64,000 nucleotides of DNA from Limnephilus marmoratus (lineage: Eukaryota > Arthropoda > Insecta > Trichoptera > Limnephilidae). The first letter of the stretch is position 1; every line of letters starts with the position of its first letter. The notes below the pieces were generated by a model, which saw only the letters and a list, made by a program, of their open reading frames with translations, was not told the origin of the DNA and did no database searches. Position numbers and translations under genes: made by a program. Below, piece after piece: positions 1-11,800 of this stretch. The DNA lies in the NCBI GenBank assembly GCA_917880885.1, contig OU862922.1, positions 24,366,627-24,430,626 on the forward strand. Direction: 5' to 3'.

Positions 1-2825
1 GTGGTCGGACAATCCTAGAGACGCTGTGACCTCATCATATAACCATGTAGCACAGTGGTTCAAAATAGGTCTAACTGATGTAGCGGTTAGTCTAGACATC
101 AGGAGCCTTGTAGGCTCCTGAGCTAGTCGCTCCAATATCTGGAAAAGGACAAAGGATTCCTCCTGTCTGGAGTCTGTTGATCCTGATTTTCGGTCCCAAC
201 AAGCATCAATATTACTACATATTTAGGTTAATGACACAATTATGCATTCTATATTTATGAGATGATGAGTATCGGGATAATTGGATAACCAAATTACAAA
301 GCATCTACATTATACATATTTGCATGTGGTGAAATAAAAAAATTATTAAATAAAATATTTTATTTACAAACATCATGTTCATGACTTTTTGTGCTAGGTA
401 ATAACATAATAATATGTTGGATTAACAATAGACACTAACTTATATTTTGTTAAAATTAGATTTGCACTAAAAATTGTGTAGGTATGTGTTATTTAACGAA
501 TGATTTCCGTTGTAAATTGTGTGTAACAAAATGGCAGGAAAATAAATTTATAATAAATTAACAGAAATTTAAGAAACATTTCGTTCCAAATAATTATATG
601 GTTTATTTTTCCGTAAGAACCCTATGCTACTGATAAAATTATCACATTTGCTACAATAATATATACTATTTACATTTCATTTAGGTAACAAAGTACTCTC
701 TGACTAGTTTTCCTGGGAACATAAACAATAATCTCCATAGATAATAGACACATATGTAGATAGGGCACGGAGCATTGCCGAGCTACGACCAAACTGCATG
801 GACTCTCAAAGTGACGGAGCCGATGAAAGTTATGTGTTTGGTGTGCAGATAAAACCAATGTTACATGGCCCATCTCCTTTGCTTCCATTGTCTGTGACTC
901 TCCCCAAATACTTGATAGATTTGGAATGCCACGGAAAAAAAAATTTGGTACTTGTACAGCTGATAGCTCCAATTCAAAAATGAGGCTGCAAAGGAATTAG
1001 AGGCAGGACCATAACAATATAATAATAGGCAATTATTGCGAATTTGGGCATTCGACATTGAAAGACAAAGTTTGAGATGAAAAGCGCAACGGAAAGATGT
1101 CCTAACCTCGCATGACGTTCGATTAAGAAATGTGTGGTTGTTTAGTTCATTTTGATAGTTTGCCTTTGAATCGAAATTGTGCATCTTAATAAAAATAACG
1201 TTTTTTATTAAAATTAGGTATTGCAAGTCCAAGCGAATAAACCCTATCTATAATTTTTCCTAATGTTTTAAAGGAAAATTTAACATAAATTTTCAAATAA
1301 GGTTATTTCTAGTTTACATAACGACGTATAGAATATGAATTAAATAATTGCCAGTCTTAAAAATAAACACATATTTAGAAGCATAAAATCTTTTATAATA
1401 ATAACTTATATTTAAAAATCTTTCGCAAGGTCAATCAATACATATTTGGTATTTTGACTAGAAGTCACAAATTATGTTTTACTTCTATTATTTTCTAATT
1501 ACATGGTTCTCCAAGAATTAAAGACCTCTTTACACAATTTCGGCGACACGGATGTTGTTTCTTAAAATATAGCAGCACTAGAGTAATAAGCTCAGACTTT
1601 CCTCTCCGAAAAGCTGTATCAGTGCGATCTTTGCGTCCGTTTGAGATAGACCCTCCACTGTGGAATCCCGCTGCCTGCTAGGTGAGTTCAATTATTCTCT
1701 TTCTGAACCTTGAGGAAGTCCCTGAGCTTGTAATTTTAATTCCAAACATCAGAAGTCTACCGTACAAATGATTTTGAAGGAAAAATTGGTGCATGCAAAG
1801 TGTTTGCATGTTAAGTTCCCAAAATGCCCAAGCAAAATAAGGTGGAAAGCGCTCGGGTCTTTTTGAACCACTTTTTCGACCAAGGCGAGGCGTTTTTAGG
1901 TTAAAACATAGATTCACCACATAACCCCTGGAATCAAAAAGGCAATCAATAATATTTGGCCGCAAATCGTTAGGAGACTAACAAGGACACAGAGGAAGAG
2001 ATGACAACATTTTTGGCGGTCGAGTTCTACGACGAGGGAATCAAGACTCACCAAGGGCATCGATCTTAACAGGGACTCCATATGTCGAAAATTAGTGGGC
2101 ATATGCACCAAAAATTTCATATGCTTTTTTGTATAAATATTTTTTTTCCGATTTTTGAAATAATAAAGGTCCTTAATTCTTGAATAAACCTTGCAGATAA
2201 CTTTCGCCATCAGTAATTTGACTTTAAAATGTTATTCAACATTATTTCTGGTAAATACATATTTCATTGAATAATATGCTTATTTATTTGTAGATATCCT
2301 ATTTACAATAACCATAGCATAATTATTTATATATATTTAATATATATATATATCAGTATTACGAAAAAAACTAAAATCCGCGTGTAAAATTTGTGCTATT
2401 TTGTGTATTAATCACTTTTTTTAAATGTAGGAGCAAGATTTTTAAATATTAATTTATTGATGCTTAAAAGTTAAATGTCTATTACAACAAAATTGTCATC
2501 AATAAATAATAAAGTAAACACATTGTCAAGTCACCGAATTGGTAAAATAATACATTCTCACTGGTAAAAATAAAGGTTAATATTTGGGTTACATGATGAA
2601 ATTACATAGGGTGTGAATTTCACATACCAATATTGCACTGCCAGAATTACACAAAGACAAAATTATACATCGGCGATATTACACACAGACATATTACACG
2701 AGGGGAGAAATATGTCTACTTAAAAATTACACCTACTGCATTGTACATTTTAATTTTAAAGTCTTTAAGTGCGTGCTAAATAATAAAAATAAAAACAAAG
2801 AAAATAATAAGGGTTTTATGATTCT
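1..2825. other. AT-rich stretch, no gene recognised
   Basis: No open frame here resembles a protein; short frames on both strands are random in composition. The only structured item is a perfect 9-bp hairpin at 99-121 (TCAGGAGCC, 5-nt loop, GGCTCCTGA) in a slightly GC-richer leading segment of about 200 bp that may be the end of a dispersed repeat. A run of TA dinucleotides is at about 2329-2352. The stretch lies downstream of FucTA. Confidence 0.5.
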
Positions 2826-2925
2826 AATGACCAGTCAGTGGCTGAGTTGGCATTACGTTTAGGTACCACCCAGGCGTCGTGTGTTTGATTCCTCGGCTGG
2901 CTAAACTCTCCATTACGACACTTAG
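2826..2925 (+). repeat. tRNA-derived SINE head (diverged copy)
   Basis: Internal RNA polymerase III promoter-like boxes are visible: an A-box-like TGGCTGAGTTGGC and, about 35 bp on, a B-box-like GTGTTTGATTCC. The same block recurs at 32152-32240 with a better B box. The tRNA fold is degenerate, so this is read as a SINE head and not a tRNA gene. It lies about 115 bp before the minisatellite. Confidence 0.55.
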
Positions 2926-3039
2926 GCCATAGGCCCATTGTGTTATCTCCTATTTTACCTCATTCCTTTGACAGTAACCCAGTCCCTTTTATAAAGTTCA
3001 CCAGGATTGTCATTGGAAATAAAGCTCTATCTTCTGGTT

Positions 3040-3960
3040 CGACAATGTGTCTTCTCAGGTCTCATTTCTCCTCTTCACTCCTCCTTGGTTCCCTGAAGGC
3101 CCCACGAGGGAAAAGGGCTTCATCTCTCCTCTCCACTCCTTAGTTCCCCGAAGACTCCACGACGGAGAGTTCACCTCCCCTTGGTTCCCTAAAGGCCCCA
3201 CAAGGGAAGAGTCCACTCCACCTTGGTTCCCCGAGGGCCCCAGGAGGGAAAAGGACTTCATCTCTCCTCTTCACTCCTCCTTGGTTCCCTAAAGGCCCCA
3301 CAGGGGAAGACTTCACAGAGATGGCCTCATTTCTCCTCTTCACTCCTACATGGTTCCCTGAAGGCCCCACGAGGGAAGAGGGCATCATCTCTCCTCTCCA
3401 CTCCTTAGTTCCCCGAAGACTCCACGACGGAGAGTTCACCTCCCCTTGGTTCCCTGAAGGCCCCACGAGGGAAGAGGGCTTCAACTCTCCTCTCCACCCC
3501 TTAGTTCCCCGAAGAATACACGACGGAGAGTTCACCTCCCCTTGGTTCCCTAAAGGCCCCACAAGGGAAGAGTCCACTCCACCTTGGTTCCCCGAGGGCC
3601 CCAGGAGGGAAGAGGACTTCATCTCTCCTCTTCATTCCTCCTTAGTTCCCTAAAGGCCCCATAGTGGAAGACTTCACAGAGATGGCCTCATTTCTCCTCT
3701 TCACTCCTACATGGTTCCCTGAAGGCCCCACATGGGAATCGGACATCTTCTCTCCACTTCACTCCTCCTTGGTTCCCCAAAGGCCCCGCGCTGGAAGAGT
3801 GCCCTTCCCCTTGGTTCCCTGAAGGCCCCACAAGGGAAGAGTTTATGGAGGTGGCCTCAGCTCTCCTCTCTACGGCTTCTCCTCTTGGTTCCTCCTACAG
3901 GCCCCGGGAAGAAAGTTCACAGAGATGGCCTCAGCACTCCTAGGTTCTCAAAAGGCCCCT
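3040..3960. repeat. GC-rich minisatellite with higher-order period of about 360 bp
   Basis: About twenty degenerate units of roughly 40-55 bp are built round TTGGTTCCCTGAAGGCCCC, followed by variants of ACGAGGGAAGAG and TCATCTCTCCTC. A block at about 3175-3370 recurs at about 3535-3730, giving a higher-order period near 360 bp. Frames stay open on both strands (for example 3321-3653 plus, 3140-3622 minus) because few stop codons arise in the unit. It has no start context or non-repetitive domain, so it is annotated as non-coding. Confidence 0.85.
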
Positions 3961-4685
3961 AGTTTTTGAACAGTCCAATTTTTTGTCCCATGAGTGACCA
4001 GGGAAACAGAAGGTCTACTCCAGCAGAGCCCTGATTGCTGGAGTAAGGTCTAAATACTCCGAGACGCGACCTTCTTTCTCGGAGGCACCGTTCGTGACAC
4101 TGTTCCCCAGGACATTCAGCCTGAGCACGGTAGCTCACACCTTGGCTTGGGATGGCTATTGCAGGTTTGTGTTTTCACTCCCTGAGCGATGGGTTCGCCA
4201 CACTCCCTACGCTTAATTAGGCAGGTGTTCCATTAAAAAAGCTTTCGTTTTTTTTTTCCATAGAAATTTGTGTGGACGCACCAAAATTTTAACATACCTA
4301 TTAAAAAAAGATTATTTTGACAAATGCAATACCAGTGGGTGAATTTTAAGTAAATGTGATAATGATAATCCATCTCATAATGATATCATCCATGTATAAC
4401 TTTTCTGGTAAGCGAAATTCACACCTGTGTAATTTCGTTCTGTTACCGTCACATTGATACTATTTGTCAGGAATCATGGAATGTCATTTCAGGTGTACAT
4501 TAAAAATAGTATTCATACTTTTCCCCCACACATCACCATATAAAAATGAGGAAAATAATTACTGCTTAGGTAGACACAGTTTATTTTCTAGTAGGCATAA
4601 CGGTAACTGTAGTTATTGGTTTTTTACGTTCATTGATAGTGTTAAAAATTGTGGATGAAATTAAAAAAAACAACAGTTAAGTTCT
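3961..4685. other. No gene recognised; flank of minisatellite
   Basis: The first 240 bp are unique-looking and moderately GC-rich. They contain short inverted motifs such as CTCCAGCAG/CTGGAG near 4018-4045 and look like the remainder of the element carrying the minisatellite. After a T run at about 4247 the sequence becomes AT-rich with no credible open frame. Confidence 0.4.
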
Positions 4686-4895
4686 ATCGTGATTAATTTT
4701 TGGGTTATCTCCTTCTTTAGCCAAGTTTTGGACAGCGTTAGTGTCCACCATCAGGGCAGATGGGAAGATGGACACTGTAACACTACCAGAAACATTGGCA
4801 AAAGAAGGAGGAAGTGCAACACGGCATAATAATCCAAAAACTATTAACGATAATACTTTAGGCCGTAAAAATCTCAAACCATATTCAACATTTAC
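4686..4895. mobile_element. Penelope-like element remnant, two inverted 3' fragments
   Basis: The plus-strand part (about 4760-4895) is a diverged copy of the 3' region seen at 11830-11970, sharing GAAACATTGGC, CAACACGGCATAA and the closing AAAATCTCAAACCATATTC. The part at about 4690-4745 is an inverted copy of the hammerhead-like block, with TTTTGGACAGCGTTAGTGTCC followed at a distance by CATCAGGG. Both copies are too decayed for an intact ribozyme-like core. The tail-to-tail layout matches 24177-24640 and 25105-25310. Confidence 0.55.
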
Positions 4896-5472
4896 GTTCG
4901 CCTTTCAAAACATTAGATTATCTGCCTTTTAAAAGAAAAACAATAATAATAATTAGCAGATACCTAATTCAAAATTTGAAGATATGATAAAAGATACATA
5001 TTATATATTAATAATAGATAGGTGCATTATTATTTATACTATCTTGAACAGTCTTCGTCAACACATCACAGTAGGCATAACTTAAAATCGTTTAAATTCT
5101 TTTAGGAATGTTGAAAAATTAATTAATAAGTACACCATTATTTTTAAAAAACTCACTACATAAGTGTACTCCGTGATTGCGACAGGCACAAGCAACTAAC
5201 AACTGCAACAAGGTGATACTACACTCATCTCAATCATTACATCAAGCGATTTGTACATTTCTACACCAACGACTAGGTATAGTACAAATTAATATCATAA
5301 CGATTATTATAATCATTTCCCGAAAAAATGTTTTAGCATGGCACTAAACTAAACACTTCACATTTATTATTTGCAAAAGTAAGTAAGATCAATAATTTTT
5401 CATAATTTCATTACTATTTTTCTCAAATTTTGTCGGTTATGTACTTTTATAATACTATCCGTAATTACCTGG

Positions 5473-5478
5473 TTTATT
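5473..5478 (-). promoter_or_regulatory. Candidate polyadenylation signal of FucTA
   Basis: AATAAA on the minus strand about 210 bp after the FucTA stop codon. It is the first exact hexamer after the stop, which suits a short 3' UTR, but AATAAA is common in AT-rich DNA and no downstream element was checked. Confidence 0.4.
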
Positions 5479-5688
5479 AATTGCCATTCTTTAAAAGTTT
5501 TTCACTACTTTATATTCAATTAGTTTTCCTAAAAGGTTTTAAATTTCGTAGATTATCTTTAGCATTTTCTTTTGCTGTTCCATCCTTTTCCAGAAAAATC
5601 TTTTGCCTCTTTTGGTCGAATGTATCTATTTTCTGCTAGTGCAGCACAATTAATTTAATCTTTGGCCTGTTTTTCCAAATCCTTTTGT

Positions 5689-5883
5689 CTATTCGTTGTC
5701 TCCACCTTCCTCCAAGTCCTGATCCGGGTTGGCTGGTCCCCGGTTTCTCCAAGATCCTGTAGTACAGATTCCGTTGCCTCTCCACCACTGTGACACGTCT
5801 CTGTAGCTCTTTGGCTGGATTTCGTCGTGCAGCATTGCGCACACACGACACCAGAAATATGTGTTGATGAGCGTACCAGTACC
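5689..5883 (-). CDS. FucTA: FucTA exon 7 (C-terminus and stop)
   Basis: The acceptor is TTCTTACAG followed by GGT, phase 0. It codes 64 residues and TAG, starting GTGTLINTYFWCRVCAMLHDE and including WWRGNGICTTGSW, which is typical of the end of insect core alpha-1,3-fucosyltransferases; CRVC probably forms a disulfide. The tail after GSWRN is acidic (DLEEGGDNE) and likely variable. An overlapping longer frame in this segment is a shadow that ignores the splice site. Confidence 0.92.
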   Translation of the reverse strand, partial: GTGTLINTYFWCRVCAMLHDEIQPKSYRDVSQWWRGNGICTTGSWRNRGPANPDQDLEEGGDNE

Positions 5884-8800
5884 CTGTAAGAAAACACATA
5901 AACATCAAACTAATATTTCAATACAGAAACTCACAATTTTGTATAAATCGTTGATTAACAACTTTTTGTTATATATAAACCAGACACGGAAACCTACCTC
6001 TTAAGTGGAACATTCGCGCAGCCCGTTTCGGCCCATTTCATAAAAATCTTAATTTTAGATTTGAGATCAAAATACCCAACCAAACTGAAAAATTATTTTT
6101 GTAATTAAAAGGTATATCAAATATTTAGTCAGGATGTGAGCTACTTTATTTATTTTTGTTTTAAATTATAAGATATAGGCCATTAAAGATTTTAGTGTTT
6201 CATGATTTTAGAGGCAACTTGGGCTATAAGGAAGTTGAGTGAAAAATATTTTGACTTATAAAAAATATGTTCATGTAGATCAAAAAATATCGATTCTAAA
6301 TATATTTCCATATTATTATTCTTAGAATTAATTAAACGTTCCTAAAAAATTATTAAAAAGGCGTAAACTAAAAACGCTTTATCGTTGGTCGAAAGAATTC
6401 TGACGTCATCTGTGCCCCGGTTTGTATGGTATTGCAATGTCTATTATGCACCTCTTTCTATTAGGGAACGTACCCATACTACTGACCCATTCAGGGGGGG
6501 GGTGGGGATCTTCAAAATACCACGCTTGGTCAAAATGAGCAGCGAGGGGCTTAGGTTTTTAGTCACCCAAACTTATAAATGACAAACTTTTGTTCCGAAG
6601 TAAATAGATAATTTGTATTTTAAACTAGCTGGTCCCGGCATGCGTTGCTATGCCATTTAATAAAAAAATTGTTTCTCCCTGAGTGTCCTTTCCCATTCGT
6701 CCCGTTCCCCTTCCGCCTCCCCTTCTTCTCCTGCGTTCTCTTCCCCTCTCGCGTTTCTACTCCGTCACCTCCACTTTCCCTCTCCCCACTCCACTCCCCT
6801 CCCCCTTTTCCCCGTCCCGCGAACCACCCTCCCGAGTTCCCCTCCCCCCTCACACGTCCAATTCCCCTCCCGCGTTCCCCTTCCACCTTCCCCGCCTTCC
6901 CTCTTCCCTTTCCCGCTCCCTCGTCCCACCAACCCTCCTCCCGCGTTCCATATATTCAATCCCAGTACATTCAGTTTTTAAAACAGCCCGCGTGCCACCT
7001 TTTACAATTTTTATTAAAATTTCCATTTTTCATGTACTATATTAAATTTGGTACCTAACATAGGTACCCATTTAAAATATCTAAAATTCTTGATTAGGGG
7101 AGTACCTACTTTAAATAAATTTATCAACTTAAAGATTTTCAATAATAGAATCCTGATTTAACAATCATTGTTTTGCAAAATGTCATTGTCAAACACGCGA
7201 ACTGTCAAAACGTTCGATAGTCGTTAGGTTTTCTGAAATTATCCAATTTTCTGCGCAATTTTCTTAATTTTTCTCTCCGTAAGAACCATCCTCGTACTTC
7301 AAGGAATATTCTAAAAGAAGAATTAGCGAAATCGGTTCAGCTGCTCTCGAGATTTGCGCTTAGCAACACATTCAGCAATTCATTTTTATATATAAGATTA
7401 TTTTTTACATCCATAAAAATGATTTCTTTTATCAATTTTTATTTTTTATTTTATATTTCATCATATTTTCATGATAAATATAGTTCAATTTTTGAAGTGA
7501 AACTTCTATAGCCCCGCTGTGATTTGGATTTCTGATGAAACGGAAATGTCGATTACTGCGCTCATTGGTTGCTTTGATTATGTCCTCACTTTTCAAGTAT
7601 TGGTTGAGATTATTTTGGTAAAGTTTCGCTTCCACTCTGCACTCGAATTTTTTTTAATTTTTTTCATTTACTCACAAATAATTGCCCAAGTTGCTTCTAA
7701 AATCATGAAACATTAAAATTTTTAATGGACTATATCTTATTATTTAAAGCAAAAATAAATAAAGTAGCTCTTATCTGTACTTATTTTGATCTCAAATACA
7801 AAATTAAGATTTGTATGAAATGGGCCGCGTAAACGTTCCTCTTAAGAACATGCGCGATTGTTATAAAAAATCTGAGAATGCAATTCACACAAGACAATTG
7901 GTCCCAAGAAACTACTAAACTTAATATTTGACCAAAATTCTATGGGCCGTTATTTTTAGTATAGGAGCTTGTTCTTGCTTCCTGCTTTAACACACCCAAG
8001 CGAGGTTGTGCTACGGAGAGAAATTCACCGCACGCAGTACCAGACGAATATGGTCTGTGAAGTGGGCCCATTATAGAAGCAAGAAAAGTGCATTGCCATG
8101 AATTTGCATACAAAATTCTAACCTAACAGCAAATCCATGAAGGTACTGATCGGGACATGATGTCATTTAAATTTAGTAATTAAATAAATTTATTACTGAC
8201 CTTCCATTTAAAGTAGGTGTTGTATAGCTCGTCATCTTTATCAAGCCGATGAAGATATTCTGCCAGTTCCCTCGGACTCTCAAACTCATCCACATGTATG
8301 TAGGAGTTGTAGGGAGCGGCCACTTCATAGTCCTCCGGTCTGGCGCCCATCACAATCGGCAATATGTTGCGGCTAGAATAAACATCAAAACGTCAGTAAT
8401 TCAATTACACCAAGATGAGAAATTTAGAATGACAGATAAAATTTGCATCCAGAGGTCTATATCTCTCACAACCAAAAGTTAAAGGCAACCCAAAAAAAAG
8501 ATAAAAATAAATTGGCAGTCTTTGAACCCAAAATAGTACTAAACTAAAAACAGTAATTTAATTGCCACCACGATGGACTGCTCCTGGTAGATGGGGACCC
8601 CAGAAGAAGCGATCAAGTGGCAGACCGGTGAAAAGATCAGTTGAGTACTTAGAAGAAGACTGCAGTACGATGGGAAACAACTTCTTTAGGATTGGTGAAA
8701 ATCATCAGGAGGGCCAGAGACTCCCTGGGATATAGCGCCGATGAAAAGTAAACTATCACAAGAACACCGAATTTCATAATTACCCTAAACCATTGACGAA

Positions 8801-11800
8801 GAACTTCTCCGTGATGTAGTCTCGACAGTTGGAGTTTTCAAAGGCGAGATAGAACTTGTAGTCCTTGTCCAGGATCTCAAAGCACTTGTCCGCGTTGTAG
8901 CGAGGACAGCGCATGGTCCCGCAGGCCCCGTAAATGTCCACTTGGATGTGCTTCCCGAGCTCGTTGGCGTACTCAAGCCGGTGGTTGCGGGCCCCACAGT
9001 TAGACACAAACCAGGCCACCTTGAAATAATCAAAAATATTTTTTAAGATGGTGCCAAATAAGACCAGCATACCGGATACCCTGAAAGACATAATCGTCTG
9101 GGGTGAACCCGGCCGCCCATTTTCACATATTTTTCAGTTCTCGATGCTGTCAATAATATTTTTTTAAAGTTTTCTTTCCCTATCGATAAAAATTTAAAAT
9201 TTAAATTTATATTCCTTCCGGTAAATGTCCATTATGTCCAAGGATAAATTAGGTTTTCTGGAAGCCCTATATGATTGCTTATCAATATTTACACTAGGCT
9301 AGCTTCACACTCGTAAGTAATGTTACTCACAGGAGCATTTAGTATGCATCCAACTTGTGGTAATTAATGCTCATGGAAGTTGTTCGGAAGTTCGACCCGT
9401 GTAAATGCTCATGCGACCGTTTACATCTGTAAATTTATTTGCAGTAAGATGGCTTCCTGTCAACGACGATCTGATACTGTCAAATTGTTGAAAATGACGA
9501 AAAGGCCTAAATAAAGTGTTCAAATAGAATTTGGCTTTAATTAAACAATTATCCACGTGCTTTTGTGCTGTCAAAGGCGAAAATTAAAGGAGTTCTTTCA
9601 TTTTATCCAAATGATAGCTACCTGACAGCAACCTACTTCGAATTTAAACACGTAATGTTAAAAACGGAAACATTGAGAATAGAAAGGATTGGACCGATAA
9701 TTGAATAGAAGGATGCTCGATTTCAGAAAACTTAAATGAGTGTAAATAAATACTAGTTTTATAGGAAAAAAAATCCTACGAAAACAACTGTCTTCTAATT
9801 TTTGACATCTAGCAAACGGCGCATTTTGGTACCATTTCTTGCGGCAGTCTCTCAGCTTATCAAACTGATTTTATAAGCTGTAAGAAGGCTAGAAGTTCGC
9901 AATCTTGCGAAAGAACAGCTTCTGTAACTTGCTATAAATAATGTGAAGTGACTTTTGGTGTACTTTACATTGGTAATTTGGCTATAAATCGCTTTTGTGG
10001 GCAGTTTACGGAAAAAACTTACGAGTGTAAAGCTAGCCTTAGTTTACCTCGATAAATTTTTTAACAAATATTCAAAAATGTGTATTTCCAAATGATCAGA
10101 TAGGTAGTGTTAATCCAAGCTAAGTGTAAGTGCGTGTCTGTTTGCATAACTGATAAGGGTGCGTACATAGTATATGATTTATTGCAACATGTAATGTGCC
10201 TAGTATTCCTGTTTGGTGGATCACCTTGTTTACACAGCACTTATAAGTGTCAGAATTTTTTGAAATGTTATATATTATCTAAAAATATTATATTATCTTG
10301 ATAAACGGACATCCAACCATGCACAATAATAACATTGTTGATGTTGAAACGAAGCGCGACTCTTTACGATAGCGTTATTAAACACTTATAAGAAATGGTT
10401 TCAACCACCACCAATATGGGGCAATATCCCTTCGTTAAACAGCTTCTCAGATGTAGTTGTCCCGAGGCATTGTTTTCTCTGTCCATCCACTCTACATATC
10501 CAAATTTGTACTTACATGTGCACTGACTATTGACTTTTGCACTCAGTCCTCTATAACTATATTATTCTGATTACATTCTTCTATAAACATTCTCTTCAAG
10601 CCTACAGCTTAACAGCATAATTTACCCATTTCTACACTCACCCACTTACTCCAAGGATCATTGTGAACATCTCTCTATCTTACAGAGTTTCTACAACCTC
10701 TTTTTCATCCCTTGATTTTGGTATTATTGGAAGGGGCGTGTGACCGCCGCCCTGGGAACCATTTATTGGATAACCAACACCTCTGCCATCGGTCACCCCA
10801 AGTGGTTTACTGTTCAGGTCTTGACACCAACTGCGTGGCGTACCAGATCGAAAGAAGCCGGTTCGAGGAGATCCCTTGACCTCTCCAGCTGGTTTCTCTC
10901 GACCTTTCGTCTTGCGATTCATACATCCTTCACTCCTGGACACTCTGACTTCTAAATTCCTACCCAACCCTCATACCTTCTTCCTTCCCAGAACTTCCTT
11001 TCCTTCCATTCCTTAAAAAGACCGTCCACACAGATGGAAAATATTTTCCACAGAACCTCCTGTGTGGGTTTAATGTAAAACACAATCATAATATGTATAG
11101 TGTTGTATCAAAACTTATACCATTGTTCATAATTTAGTATATTTAATTATAAATTAATTAGAAATAAATATCGCATTATCTGAGTAGATTCCAGCTACAC
11201 AAAAGCTAAAGAATGTGTTGTACCTTTTTTGTTTTGTTGGTGGCATAATTCCTGTCCATATTTTCATTCTGCGTGACATGGGGGTTATAGTAGTACCATC
11301 TCTCATAAGGCGTCACAATATCACTATCTCTTCTGTAGGTGGCCGTCCAGTTGAAGGCATCAGGGTTTTTTATGTTGGGAGTGTGGTAAGGACACTCGAG
11401 ATGATATAGAATCCATATCTGAAACACAAATTAATATTGACATAAAAACAATATAAATGGCGTTTTTTACAATATTTTTCCATAACCGTAGAAGGATGCT
11501 ATCATAACTTAAAAAATATTTTTTATTTTTTAAATTTAGAAAGATACAGATACTTTTGTACCTATAATATGACTTGTCAGCTTATATAAATGATTATTTA
11601 CATTATAATTTTTTTTTAATTAGGTTGTTTTGATCATCCAGTTGATTAGTTAGACATATTTGAAAAATTTAAATTTGAGTTGAGTATGCAATACGGTACG
11701 GCTACACCAAAACTAAATGCAGAAAACCATCTTCAAGTATACTGTTATGCCAGCTCGCAGTGGAATGGAGCTGGCAACACGGTATTGATTCGAAGTACTT

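Larger units (their letters stand above)
6005..7841. mobile_element. Long terminal-inverted-repeat element flanked by TTAA
   Basis: About 200 bp at 6005-6240 recur inverted at 7660-7841, both reading inward from TTAA (6001-6004 and 7842-7845) with GWGGAACRTT at the tips, then GCCCATTTCATA and a shared CATGATTTTAGA further in. TTAA duplication is the piggyBac habit, but the tips do not match canonical piggyBac ends. No transposase frame is visible. The interior holds a partial Harbinger MITE (6464-6575) and a CT-rich repeat (6628-7396), both later insertions. It lies in FucTA intron 6. Confidence 0.65.

Noticed and set aside
3140..3622. 160-codon minus frame in the minisatellite
   Set aside because: Pure repeat translation; the plus strand is equally open and there is no start context or unique part.
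5636..5908. 90-codon minus frame over FucTA exon 7
   Set aside because: Wrong frame; the spliced exon at 5883-5689 gives the conserved fucosyltransferase end.
6645..7058. 137-codon proline/serine-rich frame
   Set aside because: Lies in the pyrimidine-rich core of a dispersed repeat; open in several frames on both strands and without a domain.
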